Origin: a virus
Virus record (IMG/VR): IMGVR_UViG_3300023180_000407
Span: 1 to 23,466 of that record
Strand: one strand, 5' to 3'
DNA length: 23,466 nt
The notes beneath the pieces are model-generated. The model saw only the letters and a program-made list of their open reading frames with translations. It ran no database searches and was not told where the DNA came from. This document shows positions 15,791 through 22,118 of the stretch, piece after piece. The position numbers were made by a program, and so were the translations under genes. How positions within the stretch are numbered: position 1 is the stretch's first letter; every line of letters begins with the position of its first letter.

Positions 15791-16354
15791 ATGATTACAT
15801 TATGGTTTCCAAAGGCGATTTACTTTCAACCTAATATTTTAAATGATAACCTAGATTTATACGAGAGAGAAATAAAGAAATCTTTCTCTGAAGTAGGATC
15901 ATTACGAGATGGTGCAAAGAACGTCAACTCCACGCATAGATTAAAACCAAATTTATTTGAGGTTTGTAATCTAGATGAATTGAGAAGAGAATTTTTTGAT
16001 CGATCAAAATATTTTCTAAATGAACTTGGATATAAGAATACACAATCTCTTCATTTTGACAATTGTTGGGCAAACATTAGTTATCCAGGAGATTATATCT
16101 TCCCACATAATCATAACGGGTCTATGATTTCTGGAGTTTATTATGTAAAGTCTTCTCTACACGAAAAGATTAAATTTTTTAATTCGCCAACAATGCATTC
16201 AGACCCAGATGTTTGGAATGATTTAAATCATCAGCATTGCGAGTATACTTGTATTCCAGGATCAATGTTGATTTTTATGAGTGACCTTATGCATGGAACC
16301 GAAAAGCAACACTGCGAAGAAAAAATATCAATATCATTTAACATGTCATTATGA
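15791..16354 (+). CDS. 2OG-Fe(II) oxygenase-like protein 1, 'PHNH...SGVYYV' type
   Basis: 187 residues, close to the usual size of this class. The core reads 'YIFPHNHNGSMISGVYYV' with H106 and H108, followed by 'PGSMLIFMSDLMHGTE' with distal H168, then 'KISISFN' beginning at K178. This layout matches the putative 2OG-Fe(II) oxygenase family (TIGR02466 / PF13759-like), whose proximal element is P-H-x-H-P and whose last strand usually reads R-I-S-I-S-F-N. Here the expected co-substrate arginine appears as K178, which could weaken or alter 2-oxoglutarate binding. Catalysis and substrate are unknown. It is the first gene of the coupled oxygenase block, and its last four bases (ATGA) overlap the next start. 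Confidence 0.8.
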   Translation: MITLWFPKAIYFQPNILNDNLDLYEREIKKSFSEVGSLRDGAKNVNSTHRLKPNLFEVCNLDELRREFFDRSKYFLNELGYKNTQSLHFDNCWANISYPGDYIFPHNHNGSMISGVYYVKSSLHEKIKFFNSPTMHSDPDVWNDLNHQHCEYTCIPGSMLIFMSDLMHGTEKQHCEEKISISFNMSL

Positions 16355-16968
16355 GTGAATTCCCCATTTTAAATCAAACTCCTAATTTTATTTCTGGTTG
16401 GTTTATTGACGAGAAAGTATGTGATGATCTTATTTCTTTCTTTGAAGAATCTCAAGACAAAACGCCAGGAAAGGTGGGAAGTGGTGTAAATGAAGACTTC
16501 AAAGTTTCTACCGATGTAACGGTAGTTCCAAGAAATCCAGACATAAGAATACAAAAATACCTAGAAGAACTAGGAAAGGTGTGTGATAGTTATACAGAAA
16601 AATATCATTGGTGCTCAACAAACCATGCTAGGTGGGGTCTGAATACAAATTTCAATATACAAAGATACTTACCAGGGGAAGGATTTCATGGGTGGCATTC
16701 CGAAAGAGGGACTTACAAAGATCTGATATCAACACGTTTCCTGGTGTTTATGACTTATCTAAATACAGTTACGGATGGTGGTGAAACGGAATGGTTTTAT
16801 CAGCAGACCAGAATTCAACCAAGAAAAGGTTTGACCTTATTCTGGCCAACTGATTGGACACATACTCATAGAGGTGTCACATCAAAAACTCAAACAAAGT
16901 ATATTGCAACAGGATGGTATACTTTTAAAATAGAAGACTTTGATTATACATCTTATAATGGAGGATAA
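16351..16968 (+). CDS. 2OG-Fe(II) oxygenase-like protein 2, P4H-type with 'GGETEW' motif
   Basis: 205 residues. The double-stranded-helix core has 'GFHGWHSERG' (H116-S-E118, a H-x-E variant of the usual H-x-D), 'DGGETEWFYQ' (143-151), 'KGLTLFWPTDW' and the distal 'THTHRG' with H171 or H173 as third iron ligand. 'TKYIATGWY' then places K183 where 2-oxoglutarate would be bound. Lys at this position and a GGETE(F/W) strand are features of prolyl-4-hydroxylase-type enzymes (P4Hc). The likely reaction is hydroxylation of a protein or peptide side chain in the cytoplasm; the substrate is unknown. It overlaps the preceding gene by four bases, and its end carries GGAGG for the next gene. Confidence 0.82.
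   Translation: MSEFPILNQTPNFISGWFIDEKVCDDLISFFEESQDKTPGKVGSGVNEDFKVSTDVTVVPRNPDIRIQKYLEELGKVCDSYTEKYHWCSTNHARWGLNTNFNIQRYLPGEGFHGWHSERGTYKDLISTRFLVFMTYLNTVTDGGETEWFYQQTRIQPRKGLTLFWPTDWTHTHRGVTSKTQTKYIATGWYTFKIEDFDYTSYNGG
16960..16964 (+). promoter_or_regulatory. Strong Shine-Dalgarno GGAGG
   Basis: GGAGG lies four bases before the ATG at 16969 and inside the last codons of the preceding oxygenase gene. It is one of the few strong ribosome sites in the block and fixes the start of the third oxygenase-like gene. Confidence 0.7.
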
Positions 16969-17589
16969 ATGAACTTAAAGTATAATTATTGGTATTTTAA
17001 AGAGGCAATTAGTCCAGAAATCTGTGATAGGATTATATCTATTGGAAACTCACAAACTTTAAATTACGGTGAGATTAATAGGGAATCTAGTAAAGGCATT
17101 GAAGACTATTCTGAAGAAGATTATGAGCATCTTCTCAAAACAAGAAATTCACATATTGCCTGGTTGGATATTCCGTGGATTTACAATATCCTAAAACCGT
17201 ATATTCAAAGAGCCAATAAAATGGCAGGATGGAATTTTCAATGGGATTATACAGAGCAATTACAATTCACTACTTATAATGAGGGTCAGTTTTATGACTG
17301 GCATCCAGACCAACATCATTACACATATTCGAATGATGATGAGAATGTTCAGATGCGTGGTAAATATAGAAAATTATCAAGCACACTACTTTTAAATGAT
17401 CCGCAAGACTATGAGGGTGGTGAGTTAGAATTTCATTTCAGTAGGAATAAATCATGCATAGCTAAAGAGTTGGACAAAAAAGGATCTTTAGTTGTTTTCC
17501 CATCTTTTGTATATCATAGAGTAAGACCTGTTACAAGTGGAACTCGACATTCTTTAGTTAGTTGGAATATTGGAGAACCTTTTAGATGA
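16969..17589 (+). CDS. 2OG-Fe(II) oxygenase-like protein 3, canonical H-x-D...H...R
   Basis: 206 residues with a complete canonical set: 'FYDWHPDQH' gives H112 and D114, 'YEGGELEF' is the typical acidic strand, 'GSLVVFPSFVYHRV' gives H183, and 'GTRHSLVSW' gives R193, ten residues after the distal His as expected for 2-oxoglutarate binding. The pattern fits the PF13640 / PKHD-type hydroxylase group (PiuC/YbiX relatives). The N-terminal part (1-100) is helical and aromatic-rich and could recognise substrate. It is probably an active dioxygenase acting on protein or peptide; the substrate is unknown. It begins directly after the upstream stop and ends with an ATGA overlap. Confidence 0.85.
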   Translation: MNLKYNYWYFKEAISPEICDRIISIGNSQTLNYGEINRESSKGIEDYSEEDYEHLLKTRNSHIAWLDIPWIYNILKPYIQRANKMAGWNFQWDYTEQLQFTTYNEGQFYDWHPDQHHYTYSNDDENVQMRGKYRKLSSTLLLNDPQDYEGGELEFHFSRNKSCIAKELDKKGSLVVFPSFVYHRVRPVTSGTRHSLVSWNIGEPFR

Positions 17590-18110
17590 TCTATATTTCA
17601 CATAACGATCTAGATCAAAAATTTATAGTTGATAGTATAAATTTTTTTAAAGAAAATATTATACACACCTATGTTTGGGACGAGACAAGGGTCCTCGGAT
17701 TGAATAGATATGGATTTAATGAAGTCAATCCGCCAGAAATTTATTTCAAAATACTAGACCTAGTAAAGTTGATAAAATCAAATGTTGATGGAGATGAAAG
17801 ATTTTTAGATTTACAAGAAGTCGAAATTGTTAAGTATCCATGTGGAGCTCATAAAAATTTTCATTATGACAAAGCAAGAAAAACTACTACTGGTGCATCA
17901 ATAACTTACATTAATGACGGTTATATTGGGGGCAACACAATAATCGAAGGCGTGGATGTACAACCAATATCTGGTAGAACAGTTTATTTTGACGGAAGAA
18001 AATACAGACATGCTGTGTCAAACGTTATAAAAGGCGATAGATATACGTTATCAATGTGGTATGGAAAAGATAAAACCATGCCAATCAACAAAGAATTTTT
18101 GGAGATTTGA
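17586..18110 (+). CDS. 2OG-Fe(II) oxygenase-like protein 4, canonical triad
   Basis: 174 residues. 'KNFHYDKARK' supplies H93 and D95. 'GASITYINDGYIGGNTII' is the following strand pair with the GG turn, 'SGRTVYFDGRKYRHAV' supplies H142, and 'GDRYTLSMWY' supplies R152, again ten residues downstream. All four expected residues are present, so this is a good candidate for an active enzyme despite the short length. The N-terminal 70 residues are helical, without a recognisable extra domain. It overlaps the previous gene by four bases and is followed after one base by the next start, whose GGAG ribosome site lies in its last codons. Confidence 0.82.
   Translation: MIYISHNDLDQKFIVDSINFFKENIIHTYVWDETRVLGLNRYGFNEVNPPEIYFKILDLVKLIKSNVDGDERFLDLQEVEIVKYPCGAHKNFHYDKARKTTTGASITYINDGYIGGNTIIEGVDVQPISGRTVYFDGRKYRHAVSNVIKGDRYTLSMWYGKDKTMPINKEFLEI
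18101..18104 (+). promoter_or_regulatory. Shine-Dalgarno GGAG fixing the start at 18112
   Basis: GGAG lies seven bases before the ATG at 18112. It supports that start over an in-frame ATG at 18061, which would overlap the preceding gene by 50 bases and add a 17-residue extension unlike the family's opening. Confidence 0.6.
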
Positions 18111-18111
18111 A

Positions 18112-18594
18112 ATGATTGAAGTAAAGGACAATTTTATGGAAAAGGAACTCTTCCATAAAGTAAAAGAATCTATTATTTCATCTCAGGCTATGGGATGGTT
18201 TTTAGAGACAAATATTTCTGGAGAAGGCGAAGAAGAAAACTGCTATTTTACACATCTTTTCTTTTCAGATTATTCTAGAAGAAGTGAAAATTTTTCGTTA
18301 GCAGTTGAACCTCTCGCTTTTCTTCTTCAAGCAAAGTCATTAATTCGTGCTAAAGCAAATCTATATCCAAGAACTGACAAATTGGTTCACCATAAAGATC
18401 ACATTGATTATGGATTTCCACATAAAGCAGCAGTGTTCTATTTAAATACAAATAATGGGTATACTGTTATTGGGGATAGAAAAATAGAATCCGTAGAAAA
18501 TCGGGTTGTTATATTTGATCCAACTGTTCTACATCACAGCACTAACTGCACAGATGCCCCTTTTAGGGCGAATATAAACATAAATTATTTCTAA
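18112..18594 (+). CDS. 2OG-Fe(II) oxygenase-like protein 5, 'PHKAAVFYLNTNNGYT' type
   Basis: 160 residues from ATG 18112, chosen because of the GGAG at 18101 and the natural opening 'MIEVKDNFMEKELF'. The core contains 'HHKDHIDYGFPHK' (H97-I-D99 is the likely pair, H94-K-D96 the alternative), the conserved-looking 'FYLNTNNGYT', 'ENRVVIFDPTVLHHST' with H141 or H142, and 'FRANININYF' with R152. This combination is a small oxygenase type I know from marine phages, where it is often annotated only as hypothetical or as a 2OG-Fe(II) oxygenase. The substrate is unknown. The stop overlaps the next ATG by one base (TAATG). Confidence 0.8.
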   Translation: MIEVKDNFMEKELFHKVKESIISSQAMGWFLETNISGEGEEENCYFTHLFFSDYSRRSENFSLAVEPLAFLLQAKSLIRAKANLYPRTDKLVHHKDHIDYGFPHKAAVFYLNTNNGYTVIGDRKIESVENRVVIFDPTVLHHSTNCTDAPFRANININYF

Positions 18595-18953
18595 TGCATC
18601 AACTACTTAGTCCTAGAATGCTATATGAATTTCCAGAATATCTGGATAATTTAAACACAATTCCTCCTATAGAAGATTTGATCAAATCGATAAGTAAAAT
18701 CTTTTCTGAAGAATTTTCAATTTTGTGTGAGTTAGATTGTTACGAAGAAATTTTTTCGAAAGAAGTTTCTTCATATGGTAAATTTATTTCTTGTTTATGT
18801 TTAGACACTGGAACTCTATATCATTATTGTTTAGATGTAAAGAGACATCAAAATGGATTTGATTTAATTCCAAAGTCAAAATATTTTAATCATGTTTTAG
18901 TTTTTAGATGGAAATCTGTTGTGGAAATAGATAATGCAAAATTTTATTTTTGA
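18594..18953 (+). CDS. Unrecognised small protein inside the oxygenase block, 119 residues
   Basis: The product opens 'MHQLLSPRMLYEFPEYLDNL', followed by a helix (about 25-45) and an alternating Cys/aromatic stretch 'GKFISCLCLDTGTLYHYCLDV', and ends 'VFRWKSVVEIDNAKFYF'. It has five cysteines (near 44, 48, 68, 70 and 79). I see no H-x-D...H layout and assign no function. Coding is supported by the TAATG junction with the gene before it and a 20-base overlap with the gene after it, which fits the coupled operon. The pattern of short beta strands could belong to a small alpha/beta fold; a partner or adaptor of the neighbouring oxygenases is possible but only positional inference. Confidence 0.65.
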   Translation: MHQLLSPRMLYEFPEYLDNLNTIPPIEDLIKSISKIFSEEFSILCELDCYEEIFSKEVSSYGKFISCLCLDTGTLYHYCLDVKRHQNGFDLIPKSKYFNHVLVFRWKSVVEIDNAKFYF

Positions 18954-19539
18954 GAGGATATCAGATCTGCCAGTTTTGTTTATTCGAGACTTTTATGATA
19001 AAGAAGAATATTCTTTAATATTTGCAGAGCTCGATTACCTATCTAAGATTGATAGATTTAAACATCCACAAGATCCTGGAGGTCCAGGAACAGCTATATC
19101 AAATGGCAAACCATTAAAAATTGGTAAAGGATTGCACTTAGATGTGGTTTACGAAGATAGAGATTTTTCTGATATTCTAAAGTTAAATCGAAAGTTATTT
19201 GATAAAGAATTGACTAAAACAATGGAAGGATATCACTCCTTTTTTAGATATGTAAATAGATCCAGCAAGGACAGCACAAAACTACACTACTTTGAGGATG
19301 GAGATCATTATAAATCTCATATAGATGATTGTGTTATTACTGCGGTATCATGGTTTTATAAACAACCAAAATCATTTACTGGTGGTGATATAATCCTAGA
19401 AAACAAGGTTAAATTCCCATGTCTAAATAACTCAGTGATAATATTTCCATCGATACTTTATCACGAAGTTACTGAAGTAGCAATGGAAAATCTCCCAGGG
19501 ATGGGAAGATATTCAATGAGTCAATTTTTGTATATGTGA
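18934..19539 (+). CDS. 2OG-Fe(II) oxygenase-like protein 6, canonical triad
   Basis: 201 residues. 'DHYKSHIDDC' gives H129 and D131, 'FTGGDIILENKVKFP' is the GG strand, 'NSVIIFPSILYHEV' gives H177, and 'GMGRYSMSQFL' gives R192. The set is complete, with a 15-residue His-to-Arg gap caused by a small loop (TEVAMENLPG). It resembles prolyl-4-hydroxylase-like phage proteins (PF13640 type). The N-terminal segment has a Pro/Gly-rich 'HPQDPGGPGTA' stretch unlike its neighbours. The reaction is probably hydroxylation of a protein or peptide; the substrate is unknown. It overlaps the unrecognised upstream gene by 20 bases. Confidence 0.82.
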   Translation: MQNFIFERISDLPVLFIRDFYDKEEYSLIFAELDYLSKIDRFKHPQDPGGPGTAISNGKPLKIGKGLHLDVVYEDRDFSDILKLNRKLFDKELTKTMEGYHSFFRYVNRSSKDSTKLHYFEDGDHYKSHIDDCVITAVSWFYKQPKSFTGGDIILENKVKFPCLNNSVIIFPSILYHEVTEVAMENLPGMGRYSMSQFLYM

Positions 19540-19541
19540 TT

Positions 19542-20183
19542 ATGAAGATAACGCAATTTGAAAACGACAAACCAATAACTAGATTTGCTCCAGTTTTTAA
19601 TTATTATATCTACGAAGATAGTGTAGATGTAAAAAATTTAAAAGATCTTATCTTATCAAAAGAAAAGGATGTAATTGATAATAATCCTTACAAGTCTGAT
19701 TGGAATACTGGTCTTGGTTCTGATAGTATGACATCGAGATCTAATTGCTATAATGTTTTGAAATGGGATGACGCATTTTTTCTCAGAGAGATTATCAGGA
19801 CGGCGCATGATAATTTTATTACCACATTAGAATATAATTGGGAAGACAAAATTTATGTTCAATGCTGGGCAAATGTTTTAAGAAACGAACAAAGAATAAA
19901 GCAACATCAACATTGGAATAGCAAATACACATATCTTGGTGGACATATTAGTTTGGATGATTACGAAACTAAAACTCACTATGTAGATCCATATACAAGA
20001 AAAGAATACATTTCAGAAAATAAAAAAGGAAATGTTGTGTTGTTTCCAAATTGGTTAGAGCACTACACTGATACTTACGAAGGAGATGATGTTCGCGTTA
20101 CAATTGCATTTGATATCATTACGCAAACTGTGTATGACGAAGATATCTTTGACAATATGAAAGATCATTGGGTGCAATTATGA
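19542..20183 (+). CDS. 2OG-Fe(II) oxygenase-like protein 7, H-x-H type
   Basis: 213 residues from ATG 19542. A GTG at 19536 would overlap the previous stop and add only two residues, so ATG is preferred. 'IKQHQHWNSKYTYLGGHISL' gives H122 and H124 in place of H-x-D, 'GNVVLFPNWLEHYTD' gives H174, and 'VRVTIAFDIIT' gives R185. The arrangement matches the PF13759-like group, as in oxygenase-like proteins 1 and 8. Its closest relative in the window appears to be the gene at 20874-21485, which shares 'LFP..L.H..D' and '(I/L)AFD(I/L)IT'; the two flank the QueG-like gene. The substrate is unknown. The stop overlaps the next start as ATGA. Confidence 0.8.
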   Translation: MKITQFENDKPITRFAPVFNYYIYEDSVDVKNLKDLILSKEKDVIDNNPYKSDWNTGLGSDSMTSRSNCYNVLKWDDAFFLREIIRTAHDNFITTLEYNWEDKIYVQCWANVLRNEQRIKQHQHWNSKYTYLGGHISLDDYETKTHYVDPYTRKEYISENKKGNVVLFPNWLEHYTDTYEGDDVRVTIAFDIITQTVYDEDIFDNMKDHWVQL

Positions 20184-20881
20184 ATGTCAGACAAGTAGAA
20201 GAAGCTATCAACTGGGTGACCAGAGACACTCCAATCATGTTTGACGTTACTGTTACTACACCACCCAAAGATCTTATTCGTCAGAGGGCACAAGACAATT
20301 TCAACAGAGGAAAACCAAACTCTTTGAATAAAAATTATTACCTCTCTGATGAGTGTAAATCTGTGATCGTATGGAATGTCTTTAGTGATGTTGCATACGA
20401 TTACTATTATAAAAATAATTTCTTGCCACAGATTATCACATATTTAAATCTAAGGTATGAATATAACTTTGGATATGATGGATACAATCTCAACCGCAAA
20501 CAGTTTGCTATCAGATCTGGAGCTGCAAAGTTAGCAAAACCATCTCTGGCATTTCATAGAAAGTTTGGGATGAATTATAAGATTGATCTTATCTTTACCA
20601 ACGCAGAATTTGAAGATGCTGTTGTTGTAGAAGGACAACCACGATATGAGAACTGTGAAGGTTGTGGTGCCCCATGTGAGAGCAAATGTCCAATGGGGTG
20701 CAAAATGGACTTTGATCTAGTTGATTGGGAGAAGTGTGCAAATTTTGTAGATGTTCCTGAAGCATTTAAGAATTTGGATACTATCTGTAGAATATGTCAA
20801 GAGGAGTGTCCATACTCGGAAGATCTTAGACAAAAGATCTTGGAGCAAAATATAAACTACGGAGGTAGGATCAATGGGTGA
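20180..20881 (+). CDS. QueG-like iron-sulfur protein, short form, 233 residues
   Basis: ATG 20180 overlaps the previous stop (ATGA); an in-frame TTG at 20168 is less likely. The C-terminal third holds two cysteine motifs: C159-x2-C162-x3-C166-x3-C170-P, then C186, then C203-x2-C206-x3-C210-P. This is the layout of a two-[4Fe-4S] ferredoxin-like domain as in epoxyqueuosine reductase QueG and reductive dehalogenases. Upstream, 'QFAIRSGAAKLAKPSLAF' with 'FG' and 'FTNAEFED' (108-150) resembles the QueG segment 'A.RAG.G..GK.(S/N)L....FG......(T)(D/N)'. QueG is about 350-380 residues; here the N-terminal cobalamin-binding part is short or missing, so queuosine synthesis cannot be assumed. It could instead donate electrons or act as a radical-free reductase. 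C174 is an extra cysteine. Confidence 0.72.
   Translation: MNVRQVEEAINWVTRDTPIMFDVTVTTPPKDLIRQRAQDNFNRGKPNSLNKNYYLSDECKSVIVWNVFSDVAYDYYYKNNFLPQIITYLNLRYEYNFGYDGYNLNRKQFAIRSGAAKLAKPSLAFHRKFGMNYKIDLIFTNAEFEDAVVVEGQPRYENCEGCGAPCESKCPMGCKMDFDLVDWEKCANFVDVPEAFKNLDTICRICQEECPYSEDLRQKILEQNINYGGRING
20861..20865 (+). promoter_or_regulatory. Strong Shine-Dalgarno GGAGG
   Basis: GGAGG lies eight bases before the ATG at 20874, within the last codons of the QueG-like gene. It supports the start of the next oxygenase-like gene even though the two frames overlap by eight bases. Confidence 0.7.
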
Positions 20882-21485
20882 ATGGCGTTCTTGGAGATCA
20901 AATCCTCCACACAATTACTTCTCCCCTAGATTTTCTGTAGATATGTGGTTTGATCAAATCGATATAGAGTTGATTGATTGTTTACTAGAGGAAGCAAAGA
21001 AGAAAGAAGATCTTTATCTGGAAGACAGATGGGAACACTACAACACATTTCAATGGGAATGTGAATGTGTCAACACTCTTCGTGAAAAGATAAAAACATC
21101 TTACTATGATTTCTGTAATAAGATTTTACTAAATCCAGAACCACTGTGGATACGTGGATGGATATATCCACAAAAGAAAGGTATGTCATTGAAAAGACAT
21201 TATCATGCAATTCACGAAAACTCATATCTCAGCGGTAATATTTGTCTTACACAAAATAGAACTTCTACGGACTACGATATTCCATATCTCGGTTGGATTA
21301 GTGTTGCAAATAAAAAAGGAGACATGACATTATTTCCTTCATGCCTTCCACATGCTGTAGATAAACTAGAAGAACAAGAAAGATATTCTCTTGCGTTTGA
21401 TTTAATTACAGAACAGGGTATGGATTATTTCTGGTGTAACAATACAAATGAATGTGATCCTTTATTATTGGCGATAGAACTATGA
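20874..21485 (+). CDS. 2OG-Fe(II) oxygenase-like protein 8, H-x-H type
   Basis: 203 residues. 'SLKRHYHAIHENSYLSGNICL' gives H109 and H111 (H114 nearby), 'GDMTLFPSCLPHAVD' gives H160, and 'ERYSLAFDLIT' gives R170, ten residues later. It is paralogous in its core to oxygenase-like protein 7 (19542) and shares the H-x-H proximal pair with protein 1. The N-terminus is Trp- and Glu-rich with a helical segment (about 30-50), and the C-terminal tail has 'YFWCNNTNECDP' with two cysteines. The substrate is unknown. It overlaps the Fe-S gene by eight bases and the next gene by four. Confidence 0.8.
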   Translation: MGEWRSWRSNPPHNYFSPRFSVDMWFDQIDIELIDCLLEEAKKKEDLYLEDRWEHYNTFQWECECVNTLREKIKTSYYDFCNKILLNPEPLWIRGWIYPQKKGMSLKRHYHAIHENSYLSGNICLTQNRTSTDYDIPYLGWISVANKKGDMTLFPSCLPHAVDKLEEQERYSLAFDLITEQGMDYFWCNNTNECDPLLLAIEL

Positions 21486-22087
21486 AAACTAACGAATTTT
21501 TTTGGAACAACGGATATTTAGTGGTTCGTAATTTTATATCCGAAGCGGAGAAACTAAGTTTTCTACCAGATGATCTTTATGCTGAAAAACATATTGAATG
21601 GTTATATGATGGAACATTTGAAGGTGAATATGAAAATGAATATCAGGTAAAAGGATCATATTCCAGAACATGTTTCCCTCCACTCAAAAAATTTCATCAA
21701 GAGATGAAATACCAAATACAAAAAATTATATTGCCGCCACATCAACTTCACCCCACTTATTACTTTGATAGAATTTATTATCATGGCAATGATCTTAAAC
21801 CACACAAAGACTGGGAACCTTGTGAGATCAGTGTAAGTTTACAATTAAGAACAACTTTGGCAAAACCATGGAAATTTTATATTGAAACAAAAAATGGTAA
21901 GGTTGTTGATGTTGATATGGAAAATGGAGATGCTGTTATTTACTTAGGCAATGAGGTTAATCATTGGAGAGAACCAATGCCTGGTGGAAAAAAAGATTTT
22001 CACCATCAACTATTCTTACATTATGTTGTATACAAGGGAAGAGCTTTTACAGAACTTCAGGACTGTGGATATCTTCAAGGAGTATAA
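21482..22087 (+). CDS. 2OG-Fe(II) oxygenase-like protein 9, lacks the usual arginine
   Basis: 201 residues. 'YYHGNDLKPHKDWEPCEISV' gives H108 and D110, and 'GDAVIYLGNEVNHWREP' gives H161. The strand that normally carries Arg or Lys reads 'FHHQLFLHYV', with H175/Q176 in the expected place. This matches a cyanophage protein type with the 'CEIS(V)', 'NGDA..Y.G.E..HWRE' and 'Q.FLHYV' pattern, so the substitution may be a family trait rather than decay. R163 could substitute. An N-terminal 'NGYLVVRNFIS' strand is typical of the phytanoyl/P4H entry. The stop codon TAA is part of the late promoter TATAAATA of the next transcript. Confidence 0.78.
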   Translation: MKTNEFFWNNGYLVVRNFISEAEKLSFLPDDLYAEKHIEWLYDGTFEGEYENEYQVKGSYSRTCFPPLKKFHQEMKYQIQKIILPPHQLHPTYYFDRIYYHGNDLKPHKDWEPCEISVSLQLRTTLAKPWKFYIETKNGKVVDVDMENGDAVIYLGNEVNHWREPMPGGKKDFHHQLFLHYVVYKGRAFTELQDCGYLQGV

Positions 22088-22090
22088 ATA
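22083..22090 (+). promoter_or_regulatory. T4-type late promoter TATAAATA fused to the stop codon of oxygenase-like protein 9
   Basis: A perfect TATAAATA box in which bases 22085-22087 are the TAA stop of the preceding gene. It is 29 bases before the ATG at 22119, giving the second Gly-rich adhesin-like gene its own late transcript. Confidence 0.78.
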
Positions 22091-22118
22091 AATCTAAGGA
22101 TAAACGTTATTTGTTACA

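Noticed and set aside
18061-18111. Upstream in-frame ATG for oxygenase-like protein 5
   Set aside because: It would overlap the previous gene by 50 bases and add a 17-residue extension unlike the family; the GGAG at 18101 favours ATG 18112.
20168-20179. TTG start for the QueG-like gene, and similarly GTG at 19536 and GTG at 23226
   Set aside because: In each case an ATG within 6-12 bases gives a cleaner junction (ATGA or short gap), so the non-ATG starts are less likely.
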